A program made the position numbers and the translations under genes. A stretch of DNA of 64,000 bases from Bacillota bacterium. GTDB taxonomy: Bacteria; Bacillota; DSM-12270; Thermacetogeniales; Thermacetogeniaceae. The stretch covers positions 1 through 64,000 of the forward strand of contig JARYLU010000006.1 in the NCBI GenBank assembly GCA_029907475.1. The letters are read 5' to 3'. Under the pieces are notes generated by a model, which had not been told where the DNA came from, searched no databases, and saw only the letters and a program-made list of their open reading frames with translations. Positions 45,522-56,552 of this stretch are shown piece by piece; position 1 is the stretch's first letter; every line of letters starts with the position of its first letter.

Positions 45522-46212
45522 AGGGAAGCGCCTCCTTTCGCCAATCTTTTATTTCTTCCCACTCCTCCACGCAGTCCCTGGGACGCCGGGGGGTACGCCC
45601 ATCCCGGTTAATGAAGACCCGCCGCCCCGCGATCCGAAGCCTGCCCTCGGCAAGGAGCTGGAGGGCGGCCGGGTAGGTCAGGTGCTCCTTCGCCAGGATG
45701 CGCGCCGCCAGTGTTTCCGGCGTATCGTCCTGGTAAACGGGCACCACTGCCTGGAGGATGATGGGTCCGGTATCTACTCCCGCATCTACAAAATGCACCG
45801 TACATCCGCTGAAGCGAACCCCGTGCACTAAAGCCTGACGCTGGGCGTTCAGGCCTGGAAAGGCAGGTAAAAGGGCGGGGTGAATGTTGACGACGCGCCC
45901 GGGAAAAGCATTCAGGAAAACCGGAGTCAGAACCCGCATAAACCCGGCAAGGGCAACAGTATCTGCCTGGAAGCACCGGACCTCCCGGGCAAGAGCCGCA
46001 TCGTAATTCTCCCGGCTGGAAAACCGGCCGGGATCCACAAAAACCGTTGGAATCCCCTTTTCCCGCGCCCACCGGAAGGCCGGGGGGTCCGCGCGGTCGC
46101 TGAGAACCGCAACAACTTCAGCAGTTAAGGCACCGCTTTCGATTGCATCCAAAATCGCCTGCAGGTTTGTCCCCCGCCCGGAGACCAGCACGGCAAGCCG
46201 GAGTGCGTCCAT
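45514..46212 (-). CDS. purN: phosphoribosylglycinamide formyltransferase
   Basis: This 232-residue folate-dependent GAR transformylase has LRLAVLVSGRGTNLQAILDAIE at the start. The catalytic Asn-His region is VVNIHPALLPAFPGLNAQRQAL, and Asp is in FVDAGVDTGPIILQ. It lies between purM (178 bases away) and purH (overlap). The C-terminus extends about 25 residues past the usual end, with basic/acidic composition (RRPRDCVEEWEEIKDWRKE). Confidence 0.94.
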   Translation of the reverse strand: MDALRLAVLVSGRGTNLQAILDAIESGALTAEVVAVLSDRADPPAFRWAREKGIPTVFVDPGRFSSRENYDAALAREVRCFQADTVALAGFMRVLTPVFLNAFPGRVVNIHPALLPAFPGLNAQRQALVHGVRFSGCTVHFVDAGVDTGPIILQAVVPVYQDDTPETLAARILAKEHLTYPAALQLLAEGRLRIAGRRVFINRDGRTPRRPRDCVEEWEEIKDWRKEALPFE

Positions 46213-46389
46213 TTTCCCTCATTCCTTTTCGCAGATTTCCTTATCATAAGCCCTTCCTCCCGGCTCCTCTGTTCGCTCCAGAATAAAGACGGTGGAACTG
46301 GCCATCTGGACGGCCGGATACCGTGAGCTCGCGAGTTCGGGCCGCGCGGACCCGGACCTGTCCCTAGCTTGACGGCCGGGTTAGGAACA

Positions 46390-47445
46390 TCAAATCAGGG
46401 TAACACCGGAACCCGGCTGGACCTCCCCGAGAAAGAATACTGTTTCTCCCATCTCCTGGAGGGCGCGCTTTACCGCCCCGGCCTCGCTTGCCCGGGTAAA
46501 TAAAACAAATCCGATCCCCATGTTGAAAACCCGGTACATTTCCCCGGAGGGAACCTTTCCCCTCGCCTGAATGAGTTCAAAAACAGGGGGAACCCGCCAG
46601 CTTTCCCGCCGGATTACAACACCCAATCCGCCGGGAAGCACCCGGGGGATGTTTTCAAGCAATCCCCCTCCTGTAATGTGGGCGGTACCTTTTACAACTC
46701 CCGGCCCGAAGGTTTCTTTCAACCCGAGCACTGTTTTTGCGTAGATCCGGGTGGGAAGCAAAAGCTCCTCTCCGACGGTGCGCCCCAGTTCGGGAAGAAA
46801 AGTGTCAACCTGATAGCCGCTCTCTTCAAAAAGGACGCGGCGTGCCAGGGAATAACCGTTGCTGTGAAGTCCTGTTGAGGCGATGCCCAGGACGGCGTCT
46901 CCTGCCAGAATATTTCCACCATCCCAGATCTGGTCCCGCTCGACGACGCCAACCGCAAATCCGGCCAGATCGTATTCCCCTGCCCGGTAAAAGCCGGGCA
47001 TCTCCGCGGTTTCACCCCCGATTAAAGCGCAGCCCGCCTCCCGGCAGCCGGCTGCAATCCCCGCCACTACCTCGGCCACCTGTTCGGGAACAAGTTTGCT
47101 GCATGCCAGGTAATCCAAAAAGAAGAGGGGTTCGGCGCCGCAGACGAGAATATCATTCACGCACATCGCCACCAGGTCGATTCCGACCGTATCGTGCTTC
47201 CCCATCATCTGGGCAACCCGGAGTTTCGTTCCCACTCCGTCGGTACCAGATACCAGGACCGGCTCGCGGTAGCGCCCCGGATCCAGCGCAAAAAGCCCGG
47301 CAAACCCTCCGATTCCTCCCAGCACCCCGGGCCGCCGGGTTGTTGCGGCATGTTTTTTAATCAGTTCCACGGCCCGGTTTCCGGCATCAATGTCCACGCC
47401 TGCAACCTGATAAAAAGATTTTTTCACCAGATCTTTTTCTTTCAT
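46390..47445 (-). CDS. purM: phosphoribosylformylglycinamidine cyclo-ligase
   Basis: This 351-residue AIR synthetase uses ATP to close the imidazole ring of FGAM. Motifs: [49 protein letters not shown] (ATP/phosphate loop), [24 protein letters not shown] and [19 protein letters not shown]. Length is standard. It is preceded by a 262-base gap from purF that contains a short G-rich repeat, unlike the tight spacing of the rest of the operon. Confidence 0.96.
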   Translation of the reverse strand: MKEKDLVKKSFYQVAGVDIDAGNRAVELIKKHAATTRRPGVLGGIGGFAGLFALDPGRYREPVLVSGTDGVGTKLRVAQMMGKHDTVGIDLVAMCVNDILVCGAEPLFFLDYLACSKLVPEQVAEVVAGIAAGCREAGCALIGGETAEMPGFYRAGEYDLAGFAVGVVERDQIWDGGNILAGDAVLGIASTGLHSNGYSLARRVLFEESGYQVDTFLPELGRTVGEELLLPTRIYAKTVLGLKETFGPGVVKGTAHITGGGLLENIPRVLPGGLGVVIRRESWRVPPVFELIQARGKVPSGEMYRVFNMGIGFVLFTRASEAGAVKRALQEMGETVFFLGEVQPGSGVTLI

Positions 47446-47707
47446 TAAAGTATCTCACCCTGGTAATCTCATGTAATCCAACGCTGTCTTTTTTTACCCA
47501 TTTATTTTAGCGGTACTCGGGGCTATCCCCGGTCATTTCCGGCAAGCCCTTCGGGCGGAGAACGGGGAATTCGGGGGAATTCGGGGGACACCATACTAAA
47601 TTTCTCTCGACTTCCTGTCTCGATTCGGCTGCCGTTAGCTGCTCCTCGTCAAGGGCGAGATAACAACCTCCGTAAGGTCGCTGCGCCTGCAAGATCAACC
47701 CCTGTTT
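47446..47707. other. purM-purF spacer with a G-rich tandem repeat
   Basis: This 262-base gap breaks an otherwise tightly packed operon. It holds a tandem of GGGGAATTCGGGG units at 47564-47588 followed by GGGACACCATAC, and a GCCC-TTC-GGGC hairpin at 47546-47555. The GGGGACACCATAC wording reminds me of sequence next to IS200/REP-type transposases, so it may be the relic of a small mobile element. An open minus-strand frame of 63 codons at 47507-47698 crosses it, but I see no reason to call it a gene. Confidence 0.4.
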
Positions 47708-49138
47708 TCACTCTGCTGGTGGTGCCATGGGATAGCACCCGTTGAAACAGGCAACACAGAAATCCCGGGAGGCCAGGGGTGCCATCGCCGCGAAAAGCCC
47801 TTCGAGACTCAGGTAGTTAAGGCTATCAGCCCCGATGAACTCCCGGATCTCGCTCAGCCCATGCTGGGCGGCGATCAGTTCCCCCCGCCGGGAAGTATCG
47901 ATCCCGTAATAGCACGGATAAAGGATAGGGGGTGAGCTCACCAGCATGTGGACCTCCCGTGCTCCCGCCTCCCGGATCATCTGGACGATTTTGCTGGAGG
48001 TCGTTCCCCGAACAATGGAGTCATCGATCATGATCACCCTTTTGCCGTCCAGCACCTCCCGCACGGGGTTGAGCTTCAACCTCACCCCCAGGTCGCGCAT
48101 CTCCTGGGTGGGCCGGATGAAAGTGCGCCCCACATAACGGTTTTTGATCAGCCCCTCACAGAAGGGGATCTGTGTCGCAGCAGCATAAGCCAGGGCAGAA
48201 CTGGTTGCGGAATCCGGGACGGGAACCACCAGGTCCGCCTCGATCCGGTATTCCCGGGCCAGCTCCCGGCCCAGGGCGTGACGGGCTTGATTCACGCCAA
48301 GGCCGTCAATCACGCTATCCGGCCGGGCAAAGTAGACAAATTCAAAAATACACAGGGCACGCCGGGTGAGGTTAAGGGCGCGCAGGCTTGTAACGCCATT
48401 TCCATCGATGAGCACCACCTCCCCCGGCTCAAGGTCTCTGACAAACTGTGCCCCAACCGTGTCCAAAGCGCACGACTCGGATGCCAGGACATACCCCTGA
48501 TCCAACCGGCCCAGGCAGAGGGGGCGCACTCCGTAGGGATCGCGAATTCCGTACAACTGGCTTTCAGTCATCACCACGAGAGAGTAAGCCCCTTCAATTT
48601 CCCCCATGGTTTTTAAGATTCCCTCGGCTAAACTATGATTACAGGTGCGGGCCAGGATACTTACAATCAGTTCACTGTCGGTGGTCGACTGGAAAACCGC
48701 CCCCGCTTCGGCCAGTTTCTTGCGGAGCACGGCGTAATTGGTTAAATTCCCGTTGTGACCCAGGGCGAGCATCCCCTGCTGGTAGTGGAAGACGAGAGGC
48801 TGAGCATTTTCAACGGTGCTCTCTCCCGTTGTGGAGTACCGGACATGGCCGATGGCCAGGGGTCCATGCATCCTGCCAAGCAGGTCTTCGGTAAAAACCT
48901 CGCCAACCAGACCCATGCCCCGGTGGCAGTTGATCCTTCTGCCGTCGCTTACAGCAATGCCTGCGCTTTCCTGACCCCGGTGCTGGAGGGAATACAGGCC
49001 AAAATAAGTAAGACGCGCTACATCAAGCCCCGGGGCGTAGATGCCAAAAATACCGCACGCCTCACGGGGTTTGTCATCTTCAAGCATCTGGTTACAATCC
49101 CTGACTACTCCATCATCCTGGAAATGCTCCCCCGCCAT
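47708..49138 (-). CDS. purF: amidophosphoribosyltransferase
   Basis: This 476-residue first enzyme of purine synthesis converts PRPP and glutamine to phosphoribosylamine. CGIFGIYAP follows a propeptide of 27 residues, and the Cys becomes the N-terminal nucleophile after cleavage. Other motifs: [23 protein letters not shown], and the PRPP loop [16 protein letters not shown]. Late cysteines (about positions 400 and 457-461, [11 protein letters not shown]) fit the Fe-S-containing Bacillus type. ATG 49138 follows GGAG; ATG 49087 would shorten the propeptide. Confidence 0.95.
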   Translation of the reverse strand: MAGEHFQDDGVVRDCNQMLEDDKPREACGIFGIYAPGLDVARLTYFGLYSLQHRGQESAGIAVSDGRRINCHRGMGLVGEVFTEDLLGRMHGPLAIGHVRYSTTGESTVENAQPLVFHYQQGMLALGHNGNLTNYAVLRKKLAEAGAVFQSTTDSELIVSILARTCNHSLAEGILKTMGEIEGAYSLVVMTESQLYGIRDPYGVRPLCLGRLDQGYVLASESCALDTVGAQFVRDLEPGEVVLIDGNGVTSLRALNLTRRALCIFEFVYFARPDSVIDGLGVNQARHALGRELAREYRIEADLVVPVPDSATSSALAYAAATQIPFCEGLIKNRYVGRTFIRPTQEMRDLGVRLKLNPVREVLDGKRVIMIDDSIVRGTTSSKIVQMIREAGAREVHMLVSSPPILYPCYYGIDTSRRGELIAAQHGLSEIREFIGADSLNYLSLEGLFAAMAPLASRDFCVACFNGCYPMAPPAE

Positions 49139-51312
49139 CTTTTCTCCATCTCCTTAACTGCCAGATTAACCAGAACCCGCTTCGTTGCAGCATCTTGAAT
49201 GATGAGGCAGTTGCCCCCCACTTTCCCCAGCACCCTGCAAGGAACACCTGCTTTCTGAGCCAGTTCTTCAACCTGGGAGAGATGGCGCGGGGTGCATGTA
49301 ACAATCACGCGAGACTGGGCCTCCCCGAAAAGAAGGGCATCCTCCCGCCCCTCCAGGGGAATTTCCACCCGCGCCCCGGCTTCCCCCGCAATGCAGCACT
49401 CCGCAAGAGCAACGGCAAGGCCGCCTTCGGCGCAGTCGTGAGCAGATTTTACCAGCCCCCGGCCAATCAGTTCGCGGCAGCAGCCCTGAAGCGCCTTCTC
49501 CCGGAAAAGGTCGATTTCCGGCACAGGCCCAACCTCCCGCTCGTGAATTACGGCAAGGTACTCGCTTACCCCGAGGTGGGGCGCAAGCTCCCCGAGCAGA
49601 ACGATTTCATCTCCGGGGTCCCGAAAGGCGGTGGTACAGTGTTTTTCCGCATCGGGCAGAAGACCGACCATCCCTACCACAGGGGTGGGGTAAACGGCTT
49701 CCCCTTCGGTTTCGTTGTAAAAACTGACGTTCCCGCTCACCACCGGGATCTCCAGTAAGCGGCAGGCTTCACTCATCCCCTTGACGGCTTCCTGGAACTG
49801 CCAGAAAATCTCCGGTTTCTCGGGATTCCCGAAGTTCAAGCAGTCCGTAACCCCCAGGGGCTCCGCCCCGGTGCAGGATAAATTCCGGGCCGCCTCCGCA
49901 ACAGCGATCATTCCCCCCCGGCAGGGGTCGAGGTAGCAGTAGCGGGAGTTCCCGTCGGTGGTTAAAGCAATCCCCTTTTTCGTCCCTTTGATCCGGAGCA
50001 CTACGGCATCCGCTCCCGGCCTCACGACGGTGTTGAGCATCACCATATGGTCGTACTGGCGGTAAACCCACTCCTTGCTGGCAAGAGTCGGGCTCTCCAG
50101 AAGACAGGTCAGGACCCAGTTGAAATTCCCAGGTACCGGAAGGGTCTCCACCGGCCAGTCGCGGCGGGCTTGATAATATTCAGGAGCGCGAGGTATCCGG
50201 TGGTAAACCGGGGCCTCCTCCGTGAGGGCGCGCACCGGGACCTCGGCAACGATATCATCCCCATCCCGGACCCGGAAGATCCCGTCACCCGTGACCCGCC
50301 CGATCACAACCGCATCGAGGCCCCACCTTCGAAAAATCTCCCGGACCAATTCCTCTTTCCCCCGTTCCGGGATCAGAAGCATCCGCTCCTGGGACTCCGA
50401 AAGCATCACCTCGTAGGGGGTCATCCCCTTCTCCCGCCGGGGGACCAGGGAAACGTCGATCTCGATCCCGGTTCCGGCCCGCCCCGCCGTCTCGGCGCAG
50501 GAGCTCGTTAACCCCGCAGCCCCCAGGTCCTGAATCCCCACCAGGCAACCCGCCCGGATCACCTCAAGGCAGGCCTCGATGAGCAGTTTTTCCATAAAGG
50601 GGTCCCCCACCTGAACCGCCGGCCGCCGCTGTTCGCTCTCCTCGCTCAGTTCTCCAGAAGCGAAGGTTGCCCCGTGGATCCCGTCCCGGCCGGTCTTTGC
50701 TCCTACCAGCATGACCGGGTTTCCAATCCCTGCGGCCCTTCCCTTCATAATCTGGTCGTGCTCTACCAGGCCGGCGCACATGGCATTGACCAGCGGATTC
50801 CCGGTATAACAGGGGTGAAAATAAACCTCCCCGCCGACGGTCGGGATTCCCAAGCAGTTCCCGTAACCGGCGATCCCGGCCACGACCCCTCCGAACAAGT
50901 AGCGCACCCTGGGGTTGTCCAGATTTCCGAAGCGCAGGGAATTCAGGAGGGCAATCGGGCGTGCCCCCATGGCAAAGATATCCCGGACGATCCCTCCTAC
51001 CCCGGTGGCAGCCCCTTGATAGGGTTCAATCGCCGAAGGGTGGTTGTGGCTCTCGATTTTAAAGACCACCGCCTGGCCGTCGCCGATGTCTACAATCCCG
51101 GCATTCTCCCCGGGCCCCTGCAAAACGCGCGGTCCTGTTGTGGGAAAAAGCTTGAGCACAGGCCGGGAATTCTTGTAGGCACAGTGCTCGGACCAGAGAA
51201 CGGCGAACATACCCGTTTCCAGATGGTTAGGCTCCCGCCCCAGCAGTTGGCAGATCCGGTCGTACTCTTCCCGCGTCAAACCCATTTCCGCCCAGGCCGG
51301 CCCTTTAGCCAC
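49105..51312 (-). CDS. purL: phosphoribosylformylglycinamidine synthase subunit PurL (small type)
   Basis: This 735-residue PurL is the catalytic subunit of the three-part FGAM synthase. It needs PurQ for ammonia and PurS as bridge, both encoded just upstream. It contains [45 protein letters not shown]-like ATP sites, [12 protein letters not shown]-type region ([15 protein letters not shown]), and [16 protein letters not shown]. The start GTG at 51312 overlaps the purQ stop by eight bases. The 3' end overlaps purF by 34 bases. Confidence 0.96.
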   Translation of the reverse strand: MAKGPAWAEMGLTREEYDRICQLLGREPNHLETGMFAVLWSEHCAYKNSRPVLKLFPTTGPRVLQGPGENAGIVDIGDGQAVVFKIESHNHPSAIEPYQGAATGVGGIVRDIFAMGARPIALLNSLRFGNLDNPRVRYLFGGVVAGIAGYGNCLGIPTVGGEVYFHPCYTGNPLVNAMCAGLVEHDQIMKGRAAGIGNPVMLVGAKTGRDGIHGATFASGELSEESEQRRPAVQVGDPFMEKLLIEACLEVIRAGCLVGIQDLGAAGLTSSCAETAGRAGTGIEIDVSLVPRREKGMTPYEVMLSESQERMLLIPERGKEELVREIFRRWGLDAVVIGRVTGDGIFRVRDGDDIVAEVPVRALTEEAPVYHRIPRAPEYYQARRDWPVETLPVPGNFNWVLTCLLESPTLASKEWVYRQYDHMVMLNTVVRPGADAVVLRIKGTKKGIALTTDGNSRYCYLDPCRGGMIAVAEAARNLSCTGAEPLGVTDCLNFGNPEKPEIFWQFQEAVKGMSEACRLLEIPVVSGNVSFYNETEGEAVYPTPVVGMVGLLPDAEKHCTTAFRDPGDEIVLLGELAPHLGVSEYLAVIHEREVGPVPEIDLFREKALQGCCRELIGRGLVKSAHDCAEGGLAVALAECCIAGEAGARVEIPLEGREDALLFGEAQSRVIVTCTPRHLSQVEELAQKAGVPCRVLGKVGGNCLIIQDAATKRVLVNLAVKEMEKRWRGSISRMME

Positions 51313-52027
51313 AGCTAGCCACCCCCTTTTCCTGTTCCAGCTCCCACCAGGCTAAAACCGAGCGGAAGAGCCGCAGCCCGTCGGCATTTCCTAAAATTTT
51401 TTCAGAACAACGCTCCGGGTGAGGCATTAAACCGAGAACCGTCCCCGTCCGGTTGCAGATCCCCGCAATGTTGCCCAGGGAGCCGTTCGGATTGGCCTGG
51501 GGTGTAATTTCCCCTTCCGGGGTGCAGTACCGGAAGACGATCTGTCCTTCCTGCTCCATTCGAGCAAGGGTCTCGGAATCTGCGTAGTAGTTTCCATCTC
51601 CGTGGGCAATGGGCATCCTGATCACTTCCCCCGGCCGGTACCGGCGGGTAAAGGGAGTTGCAGCATTTTCCACCCGGAGGTGCGTATCCTGACAGCGAAA
51701 CTGGAGGGATTCGTTGCGCCGCATCGCCCCGGGGAGCAAACCGGCCTCCAGCAGGATCTGAAAACCGTTGCAGATCCCCAAAACCAGCCCTCCCCGCTCG
51801 GCGTGTGCCGCGATCGACTCCATCACCGGGGAAAACCGGGCGATCGCCCCGGTTCTCAAGTAGTCCCCGTATGAAAAACCGCCGGGCAAAATGATGCAGT
51901 CATAACCCTTGAGGCTCTTTTCTTGGTGCCAGATATAGGAAACAGGGTGGCCGAGGACCTGGTCGATCACATGGTAGCAGTCCGTGTCGCAGTTGGAACC
52001 TGGAAAAACAACCACCCCAAATTTCAT
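51305..52027 (-). CDS. purQ: phosphoribosylformylglycinamidine synthase subunit PurQ
   Basis: This 240-residue class I glutaminase feeds ammonia to PurL. It shows [38 protein letters not shown], nucleophile Cys in [21 protein letters not shown], and the triad His/Glu in [15 protein letters not shown]. All three residues are present. Its ATG overlaps the purS stop (ATGA at 52024-52027). Confidence 0.96.
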   Translation of the reverse strand: MKFGVVVFPGSNCDTDCYHVIDQVLGHPVSYIWHQEKSLKGYDCIILPGGFSYGDYLRTGAIARFSPVMESIAAHAERGGLVLGICNGFQILLEAGLLPGAMRRNESLQFRCQDTHLRVENAATPFTRRYRPGEVIRMPIAHGDGNYYADSETLARMEQEGQIVFRYCTPEGEITPQANPNGSLGNIAGICNRTGTVLGLMPHPERCSEKILGNADGLRLFRSVLAWWELEQEKGVASCG

Positions 52028-52278
52028 ACAGAAACCTCCTGCAATTCATAAGTATAATCTTCAATGACGGGATTGGCGAGAAGCCGCGCGCACATCTCCT
52101 GTACCTCTTTTTCCGCCCCGGCACGGTCGGAGCGGCTGAGAGAAAGCACGAGGTACTTCCCCACCCTCACCTCCTCGACATTTTTGTAGCCCAGGCTGGC
52201 GAGGGCGCCCTTTACCGCATTTCCCTGGGGATCAAGAATTCCCTTTTTCAGCGTAACATAGATCCGGGCCTGAAACAA
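52024..52278 (-). CDS. purS: phosphoribosylformylglycinamidine synthase subunit PurS
   Basis: This 84-residue PurS joins PurL and PurQ. It has the typical [24 protein letters not shown]-terminus, then [20 protein letters not shown] and a C-terminal [17 protein letters not shown]. The start is TTG at 52278, directly after the purBC TAA and 8 bases beyond AGGAGGGG, so translation is coupled. Confidence 0.95.
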   Translation of the reverse strand: MFQARIYVTLKKGILDPQGNAVKGALASLGYKNVEEVRVGKYLVLSLSRSDRAGAEKEVQEMCARLLANPVIEDYTYELQEVSV

Positions 52279-54414
52279 TTATTCTTCCCCTCCTTGCAAC
52301 CTTTTCCAAACTTCTTCGTAAGCGGGAATGAGGCTTCCCAGATCGCGCCGGAAGCGGTCCTTGTCCAGCTTTTCCCCGGTCCGTACGTCCCAAAAACGAC
52401 AGGTATCGGGCGAGATCTCATCGGCCAGGATTAGAGCCCCCCGGTGCAAACCGAACTCCAGCTTAAAATCCACCAGTTCCAAACCCTTTGTTCTCAAGTA
52501 CGCCCGCAGCACCTCGTTGCAGCGGAGGGCGGTCTCCCTTAAAGCCCTCACCTGCTCCGGAGTTGCGAGGCCGAGCGCCAGGATCTGGTCTTCGGTCACC
52601 AGCGGGTCATGGAGTTCGTCGCTCTTGTAACAGAAATCCACGACCGGGGAAAGGAGGGCCTTTCCCTCGGGAAGCCCGAGCCTTCTAGCCAGACTTCCCG
52701 CCGCAAGATTCCGCACGATCACCTCCAGGGGAACAATATCCACCCTTTTCACCAGCATCTCCTGCGGCCCCAGCAATCTGACAAAGTGGGTTGAAATCCC
52801 CGCCGCTTCGAGAAGGGCGAAGAGGTGGGCGGAAATCAGGGTGTTCAATTCTCCCTTGCCGGGAATCACATCCTTTTTCAGACCGTCAAATGCCGTCGCC
52901 TCATCCTTATACTCCATCCAGAGCAGGTCAGGGTCCGGGGTCAGGTAAAGTCTTTTCGCCTTCCCTTCATAAAGAGGGTCTCCCTTTTCCGGAACTCCCT
53001 CGCTTCGAGGGGGAACGGTACGCTTTTTCACAATCTCCTCCCAGGTGTGAACGGGTGGAGAGCCCAATCCCGCCTGCCAGAAAATGTAACCCACCTTATG
53101 CAAATAAGGCCGGTAGTCGAAAAGCGCCTCGATTTCTTCTTGCGAAAGGTAGCGCCCGATTTCAGGATCACCTTTCACGAGCTCTATAAAGTCACCTTCC
53201 GGCCAGGCCCGGAGTGCCTGGCGCTGGACAAGGGCATAGGCGTCTTCTCTGCGCAAACCCTTCTCTACCAGGGCCAGCAACAGCCGCTGGCTGAAAATCA
53301 AGCCGCGCGTCCGGTAAAGATTTTTCTCCATTTGTTCCGGGTAAACCTGTAACCCCCGGACGATTTCCGTGAATTTCACAATCATGTAGTAGAGGAGAGT
53401 CGTGCTGTCCGGAATGATAATCCGCTCCACCGAGGAGTGAGTGATATCCCGCTCGTGCCAGAGAGCGACATTTTCCAGAGCGGCCTGGGCGTTCCCCCGG
53501 AGAACCCGGGCAAGCCCGCTGATCCGTTCGCAGGTAATAGGGTTGCGCTTGTGGGGCATCGCCGAGGAGCCCTTTTGTCCGGCCGCGAAACCCTCTTCCA
53601 GTTCCAGGACCTCAGTCCGCTGCAGGTGCCTGATCTCAGTGGCGAACTTTTCCAGGGAGCTTGCAGTAACCGCGAGGGCGGCCAGGTAGTCGGCGTGGCG
53701 GTCGCGCTGGAGCACCTGGGTGGAAACCCGTGCCGGGGTGAGCCCCGTCGCCCGGCAGACATATGCCTCCACAAAGGGATCGAGGTGGGCGTAAGTACCC
53801 ACCGCCCCGGAAAGGCGGCCCACATTGATCACTTCACGCGCCCGCTCCAGCCGGGCCCGGGCACGGTCCATCTCTACATACCAGAGGGCGAATTTGAGGC
53901 CCAGGGTGATGGGTTCTGCGTGGACCCCGTGCGTCCGCCCGATCATCACCGCGTCCCGGTAAGCGCGGCCCTTTTCCGCGAGGGCCGCCTGAAGTTCTGC
54001 AAGAGCCCTTAAAATGAGATCGAGGGCATCCCGCATCAGAAGGGATAACGCAGTATCTACAATGTCATAGGAGGTGAGGCCGAAGTGCAGGTACTTCCCC
54101 GCATCTCCCACGGATTCCTCAACACAACTGACAAAAGCGATCACGTCGTGCTTCGTGACCTCCTCGATCTCGGCAATCCGCCTTACATCAAAGCGGGCGC
54201 GCGCTTTGATTTCTTCTACGGCTGCCGGAGGAATCCGGCCCAGCTCGGCCCAGGCCTCGCAGGCGAGAATTTCTAATTCGAGCCATTTCTGAAAACGATT
54301 CTCCGGGGCCCAGAGGGCCCTCATTTCGGGTAAGGTATATCGCTCTAGCAAACGCTCGTACCTCCTTCGTTTCAATGGCTGACAGGCGGGATCCCCTACT
54401 TCATCCCCTGTCAT
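52279..54414 (-). CDS. purBC: adenylosuccinate lyase - SAICAR synthase fusion (PurB-PurC)
   Basis: One 711-residue polypeptide holds two purine enzymes. Residues 18-460 are adenylosuccinate lyase: TSYDIVDTALSLLMR, IGRTHGVHAEPITLGLK (catalytic H162), and the signature GSSAMPHKRNP at 282-292 with the mobile catalytic serine. After a short linker (about 465-478), residues 478-705 are SAICAR synthase: LYEGKAKRLYLTP, KGELNTLISAHLF, VPLEVIVRNLAAGSL and LVDFKLEFGLH. PurC makes SAICAR and PurB cleaves it to AICAR, so the fusion could channel the intermediate. Separate purB and purC genes are the rule in Firmicutes. ATG 54414 lies inside the end of purE. Confidence 0.95.
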   Translation of the reverse strand: MTGDEVGDPACQPLKRRRYERLLERYTLPEMRALWAPENRFQKWLELEILACEAWAELGRIPPAAVEEIKARARFDVRRIAEIEEVTKHDVIAFVSCVEESVGDAGKYLHFGLTSYDIVDTALSLLMRDALDLILRALAELQAALAEKGRAYRDAVMIGRTHGVHAEPITLGLKFALWYVEMDRARARLERAREVINVGRLSGAVGTYAHLDPFVEAYVCRATGLTPARVSTQVLQRDRHADYLAALAVTASSLEKFATEIRHLQRTEVLELEEGFAAGQKGSSAMPHKRNPITCERISGLARVLRGNAQAALENVALWHERDITHSSVERIIIPDSTTLLYYMIVKFTEIVRGLQVYPEQMEKNLYRTRGLIFSQRLLLALVEKGLRREDAYALVQRQALRAWPEGDFIELVKGDPEIGRYLSQEEIEALFDYRPYLHKVGYIFWQAGLGSPPVHTWEEIVKKRTVPPRSEGVPEKGDPLYEGKAKRLYLTPDPDLLWMEYKDEATAFDGLKKDVIPGKGELNTLISAHLFALLEAAGISTHFVRLLGPQEMLVKRVDIVPLEVIVRNLAAGSLARRLGLPEGKALLSPVVDFCYKSDELHDPLVTEDQILALGLATPEQVRALRETALRCNEVLRAYLRTKGLELVDFKLEFGLHRGALILADEISPDTCRFWDVRTGEKLDKDRFRRDLGSLIPAYEEVWKRLQGGEE

Positions 54415-54949
54415 GCAGCAGTCTTTCCTGGAGTGCTGTGGATTTGGCGGCCACTTCTGCGGCCATCCTCGCTTTATAAACCCGAAGCTTTGCGCGCAGA
54501 TCGGAATCCCTTAAACTGAGCATCTGGACGGCGAGGAGGGCGGCGTTGCGCGCCCCGTTAATGGCTACAGCAGCCACAGGGACCCCGGGCGGCATCTGAA
54601 CGACGGAATAAAGGGCATCGACGCCGTTGAGGGCTCCTCCCTGCAGGGGAACGCCGATCACGGGAAGGGTGGTGTAAGCGGCAAGCACACCCGGCAGGTG
54701 GGCCGCCATCCCTGCCCCTGCGATGAGGACTTCGATCCCCCGCCCTTCCGCCTCCCGGGCGTAGTCCGCGGCCCGTTCCGGACTGCGGTGAGCTGAGGCA
54801 ATCGTTACTTCGTAAGGAACCCCAAAATCATCCAGGACGCGAATCGTTTCTTCCATCATCCCGAAGTCGGAATCACTTCCCAGCACAATCCCGATGCGCG
54901 GCTCCTGCTGCGCCAACACATTGTTACCCGCTTCTCTTTCGATCCCCAT
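54401..54949 (-). CDS. purE: 5-(carboxyamino)imidazole ribonucleotide mutase
   Basis: This 182-residue PurE has RIGIVLGSDSDFGMMEETI, VPYEVTIASAHRSPERAADYA (catalytic His), IAGAGMAAHLPGVLAAYTTLPVIGVPL and ALLAVQMLSLRD. It isomerises N5-CAIR to CAIR if PurK is present, or carboxylates AIR directly. No purK is found in this operon, so a class II use of CO2 is possible in an anaerobe (inference). The first 15 residues are an extra extension. Its 3' end overlaps purBC by 14 bases. Confidence 0.95.
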   Translation of the reverse strand: MGIEREAGNNVLAQQEPRIGIVLGSDSDFGMMEETIRVLDDFGVPYEVTIASAHRSPERAADYAREAEGRGIEVLIAGAGMAAHLPGVLAAYTTLPVIGVPLQGGALNGVDALYSVVQMPPGVPVAAVAINGARNAALLAVQMLSLRDSDLRAKLRVYKARMAAEVAAKSTALQERLLHDRG

Positions 54950-54994
54950 GGTGTAACCACCCTCTTTATCGAGAACTTTTGAACTGAATATCTT

Positions 54995-56533
54995 TTACTC
55001 CCATTCGATGGTCGCAGGGGGCTTCGAGGTAATATCGTAAAGAACCCTGTTGACGCCCGGGACCTCATTTACGATCCTGCTGGCGATCCGTGCCAGCACT
55101 TCAAAAGGAATGCGTGCCCAGTCGGCGGTCATGGCATCCTCGCTGGTGACCGCCCGGATAACAACAGGATGGGCGTAAGTCCGCCCGTCTCCCATCACCC
55201 CGACACTCCTGACAGGAAGAAGTACCGCAAAGTACTGCCAGATGTCGCGCTCCAGACCGGCACCTTTGATCTCCTCTCTGACAATCCAGTCGGCATCCCG
55301 CACGATTTCCAGCTTTTCCCCGGTGACTTCGCCCAGGACCCGCACCGCAAGGCCGGGCCCCGGGAAGGGTTGGCGCCAGATGATCGCTTCCGGCAGGCCG
55401 AGTTCCAGACCGACCTGCCTGACTTCGTCCTTAAAGAGCAAGCGCAGCGGCTCAAGGAGGCGCAACTTGAGATCTGCGGGAATCCCCCCTACGTTGTGGT
55501 GGGTTTTGATCGCCGCCGCAGTCTGGGTCCCGGATTCAATCACATCGGGGTAGAGGGTACCCTGCAGGAGAAATCCTGCCTCACCGAGCCGGCCGGCTTC
55601 TTCCTCAAAGACCCTGATGAATTCGTGACCGATGACCCTGCGCTTCGCCTCGGGGTCTGTCACTCCCGCCAGTTTTGTCAAGAACCGGTTCCGCGCCTCC
55701 ACAACAACGGTCCGGATGCCGAGATCCCTGCGGAAGGTTTTTTCAACCTCGTCCCTTTCTCCTTTCCGGAGCAGGCCGTGGTCGACAAAAATACAGGTGA
55801 GCCGGTCCCCTACCGCGCGGTGGACAAGGGTAGCCGCAACAGCAGAGTCCACACCGCCGCTCAAGGCCCCGATCACCCTTTCGTTCCCGACGGTTTGCCT
55901 GATCGTTTCCACCTGTTCGGCAACAAAGGAGACGGGGGTCCAGTCCCCCCGGCAGCCGCAGACATCGTAGAGAAAGCGGGCCAGGATCTCCCTGCCCTGA
56001 GGGGTGTGATGGACCTCCGGGTGAAATTGAACCCCGTACAGTTGCCTTGCTTTGTCAAACATTGCCGCCACAGGGGTTTGGGGAGTGGTTGCGGCAACAA
56101 GAAAACCGGGCGGAGGGCTCTCGACAAGATCCCCGTGGCTCATCCAGACAGAATTTTCCTCTGGCAGGCCCCGGAAAAGGGAATCTTCCCGGAGCAGGGT
56201 AAGCCGGGCGGGACCGTACTCCCGCTTTTCCCCCTGCTTCACCTTTCCTCCCAGGAGATATGCCATTAACTGCATCCCGTAGCAAATTCCGAGCACCGGT
56301 ACTTCCCCCGCGAGGAGCCCGGGATCGCAGCGGGGCGCTCCGGGAGCGTAAACACTCGCAGGACCCCCTGAGAAAACCAACCCGCAGGGGCTGCGCTTTC
56401 GGAGTTCCGCCCAGGTTATCGAGTACGGGACGATCTCGCAGTACACTTTCAGCTCCCGGATGCGCCGCGCAATCAATTGGGTGTACTGGCCCCCGAAATC
56501 TACAACATAAATTAAATCCCGCTTTTCCGTCAA
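54995..56533 (-). CDS. guaA: GMP synthase (glutamine-hydrolysing)
   Basis: This 512-residue GuaA converts XMP to GMP. The class I glutaminase half has [20 protein letters not shown], nucleophile Cys in [19 protein letters not shown] and [11 protein letters not shown]. The ATP-pyrophosphatase half has the P-loop [19 protein letters not shown], and the C-terminal dimer domain ends in [16 protein letters not shown]. The start is TTG at 56533, six bases after AAGGAGG; the frame extends to 56677 but without a site. No guaB is nearby. Confidence 0.96.
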   Translation of the reverse strand: MTEKRDLIYVVDFGGQYTQLIARRIRELKVYCEIVPYSITWAELRKRSPCGLVFSGGPASVYAPGAPRCDPGLLAGEVPVLGICYGMQLMAYLLGGKVKQGEKREYGPARLTLLREDSLFRGLPEENSVWMSHGDLVESPPPGFLVAATTPQTPVAAMFDKARQLYGVQFHPEVHHTPQGREILARFLYDVCGCRGDWTPVSFVAEQVETIRQTVGNERVIGALSGGVDSAVAATLVHRAVGDRLTCIFVDHGLLRKGERDEVEKTFRRDLGIRTVVVEARNRFLTKLAGVTDPEAKRRVIGHEFIRVFEEEAGRLGEAGFLLQGTLYPDVIESGTQTAAAIKTHHNVGGIPADLKLRLLEPLRLLFKDEVRQVGLELGLPEAIIWRQPFPGPGLAVRVLGEVTGEKLEIVRDADWIVREEIKGAGLERDIWQYFAVLLPVRSVGVMGDGRTYAHPVVIRAVTSEDAMTADWARIPFEVLARIASRIVNEVPGVNRVLYDITSKPPATIEWE

Positions 56534-56552
56534 TTTGAGCCCTCCTTTCGCG

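Noticed and set aside
55169-56269. 366-codon open frame opposite guaA
   Set aside because: It is a shadow of the well-conserved GMP synthase in G+C-rich DNA, without motifs.
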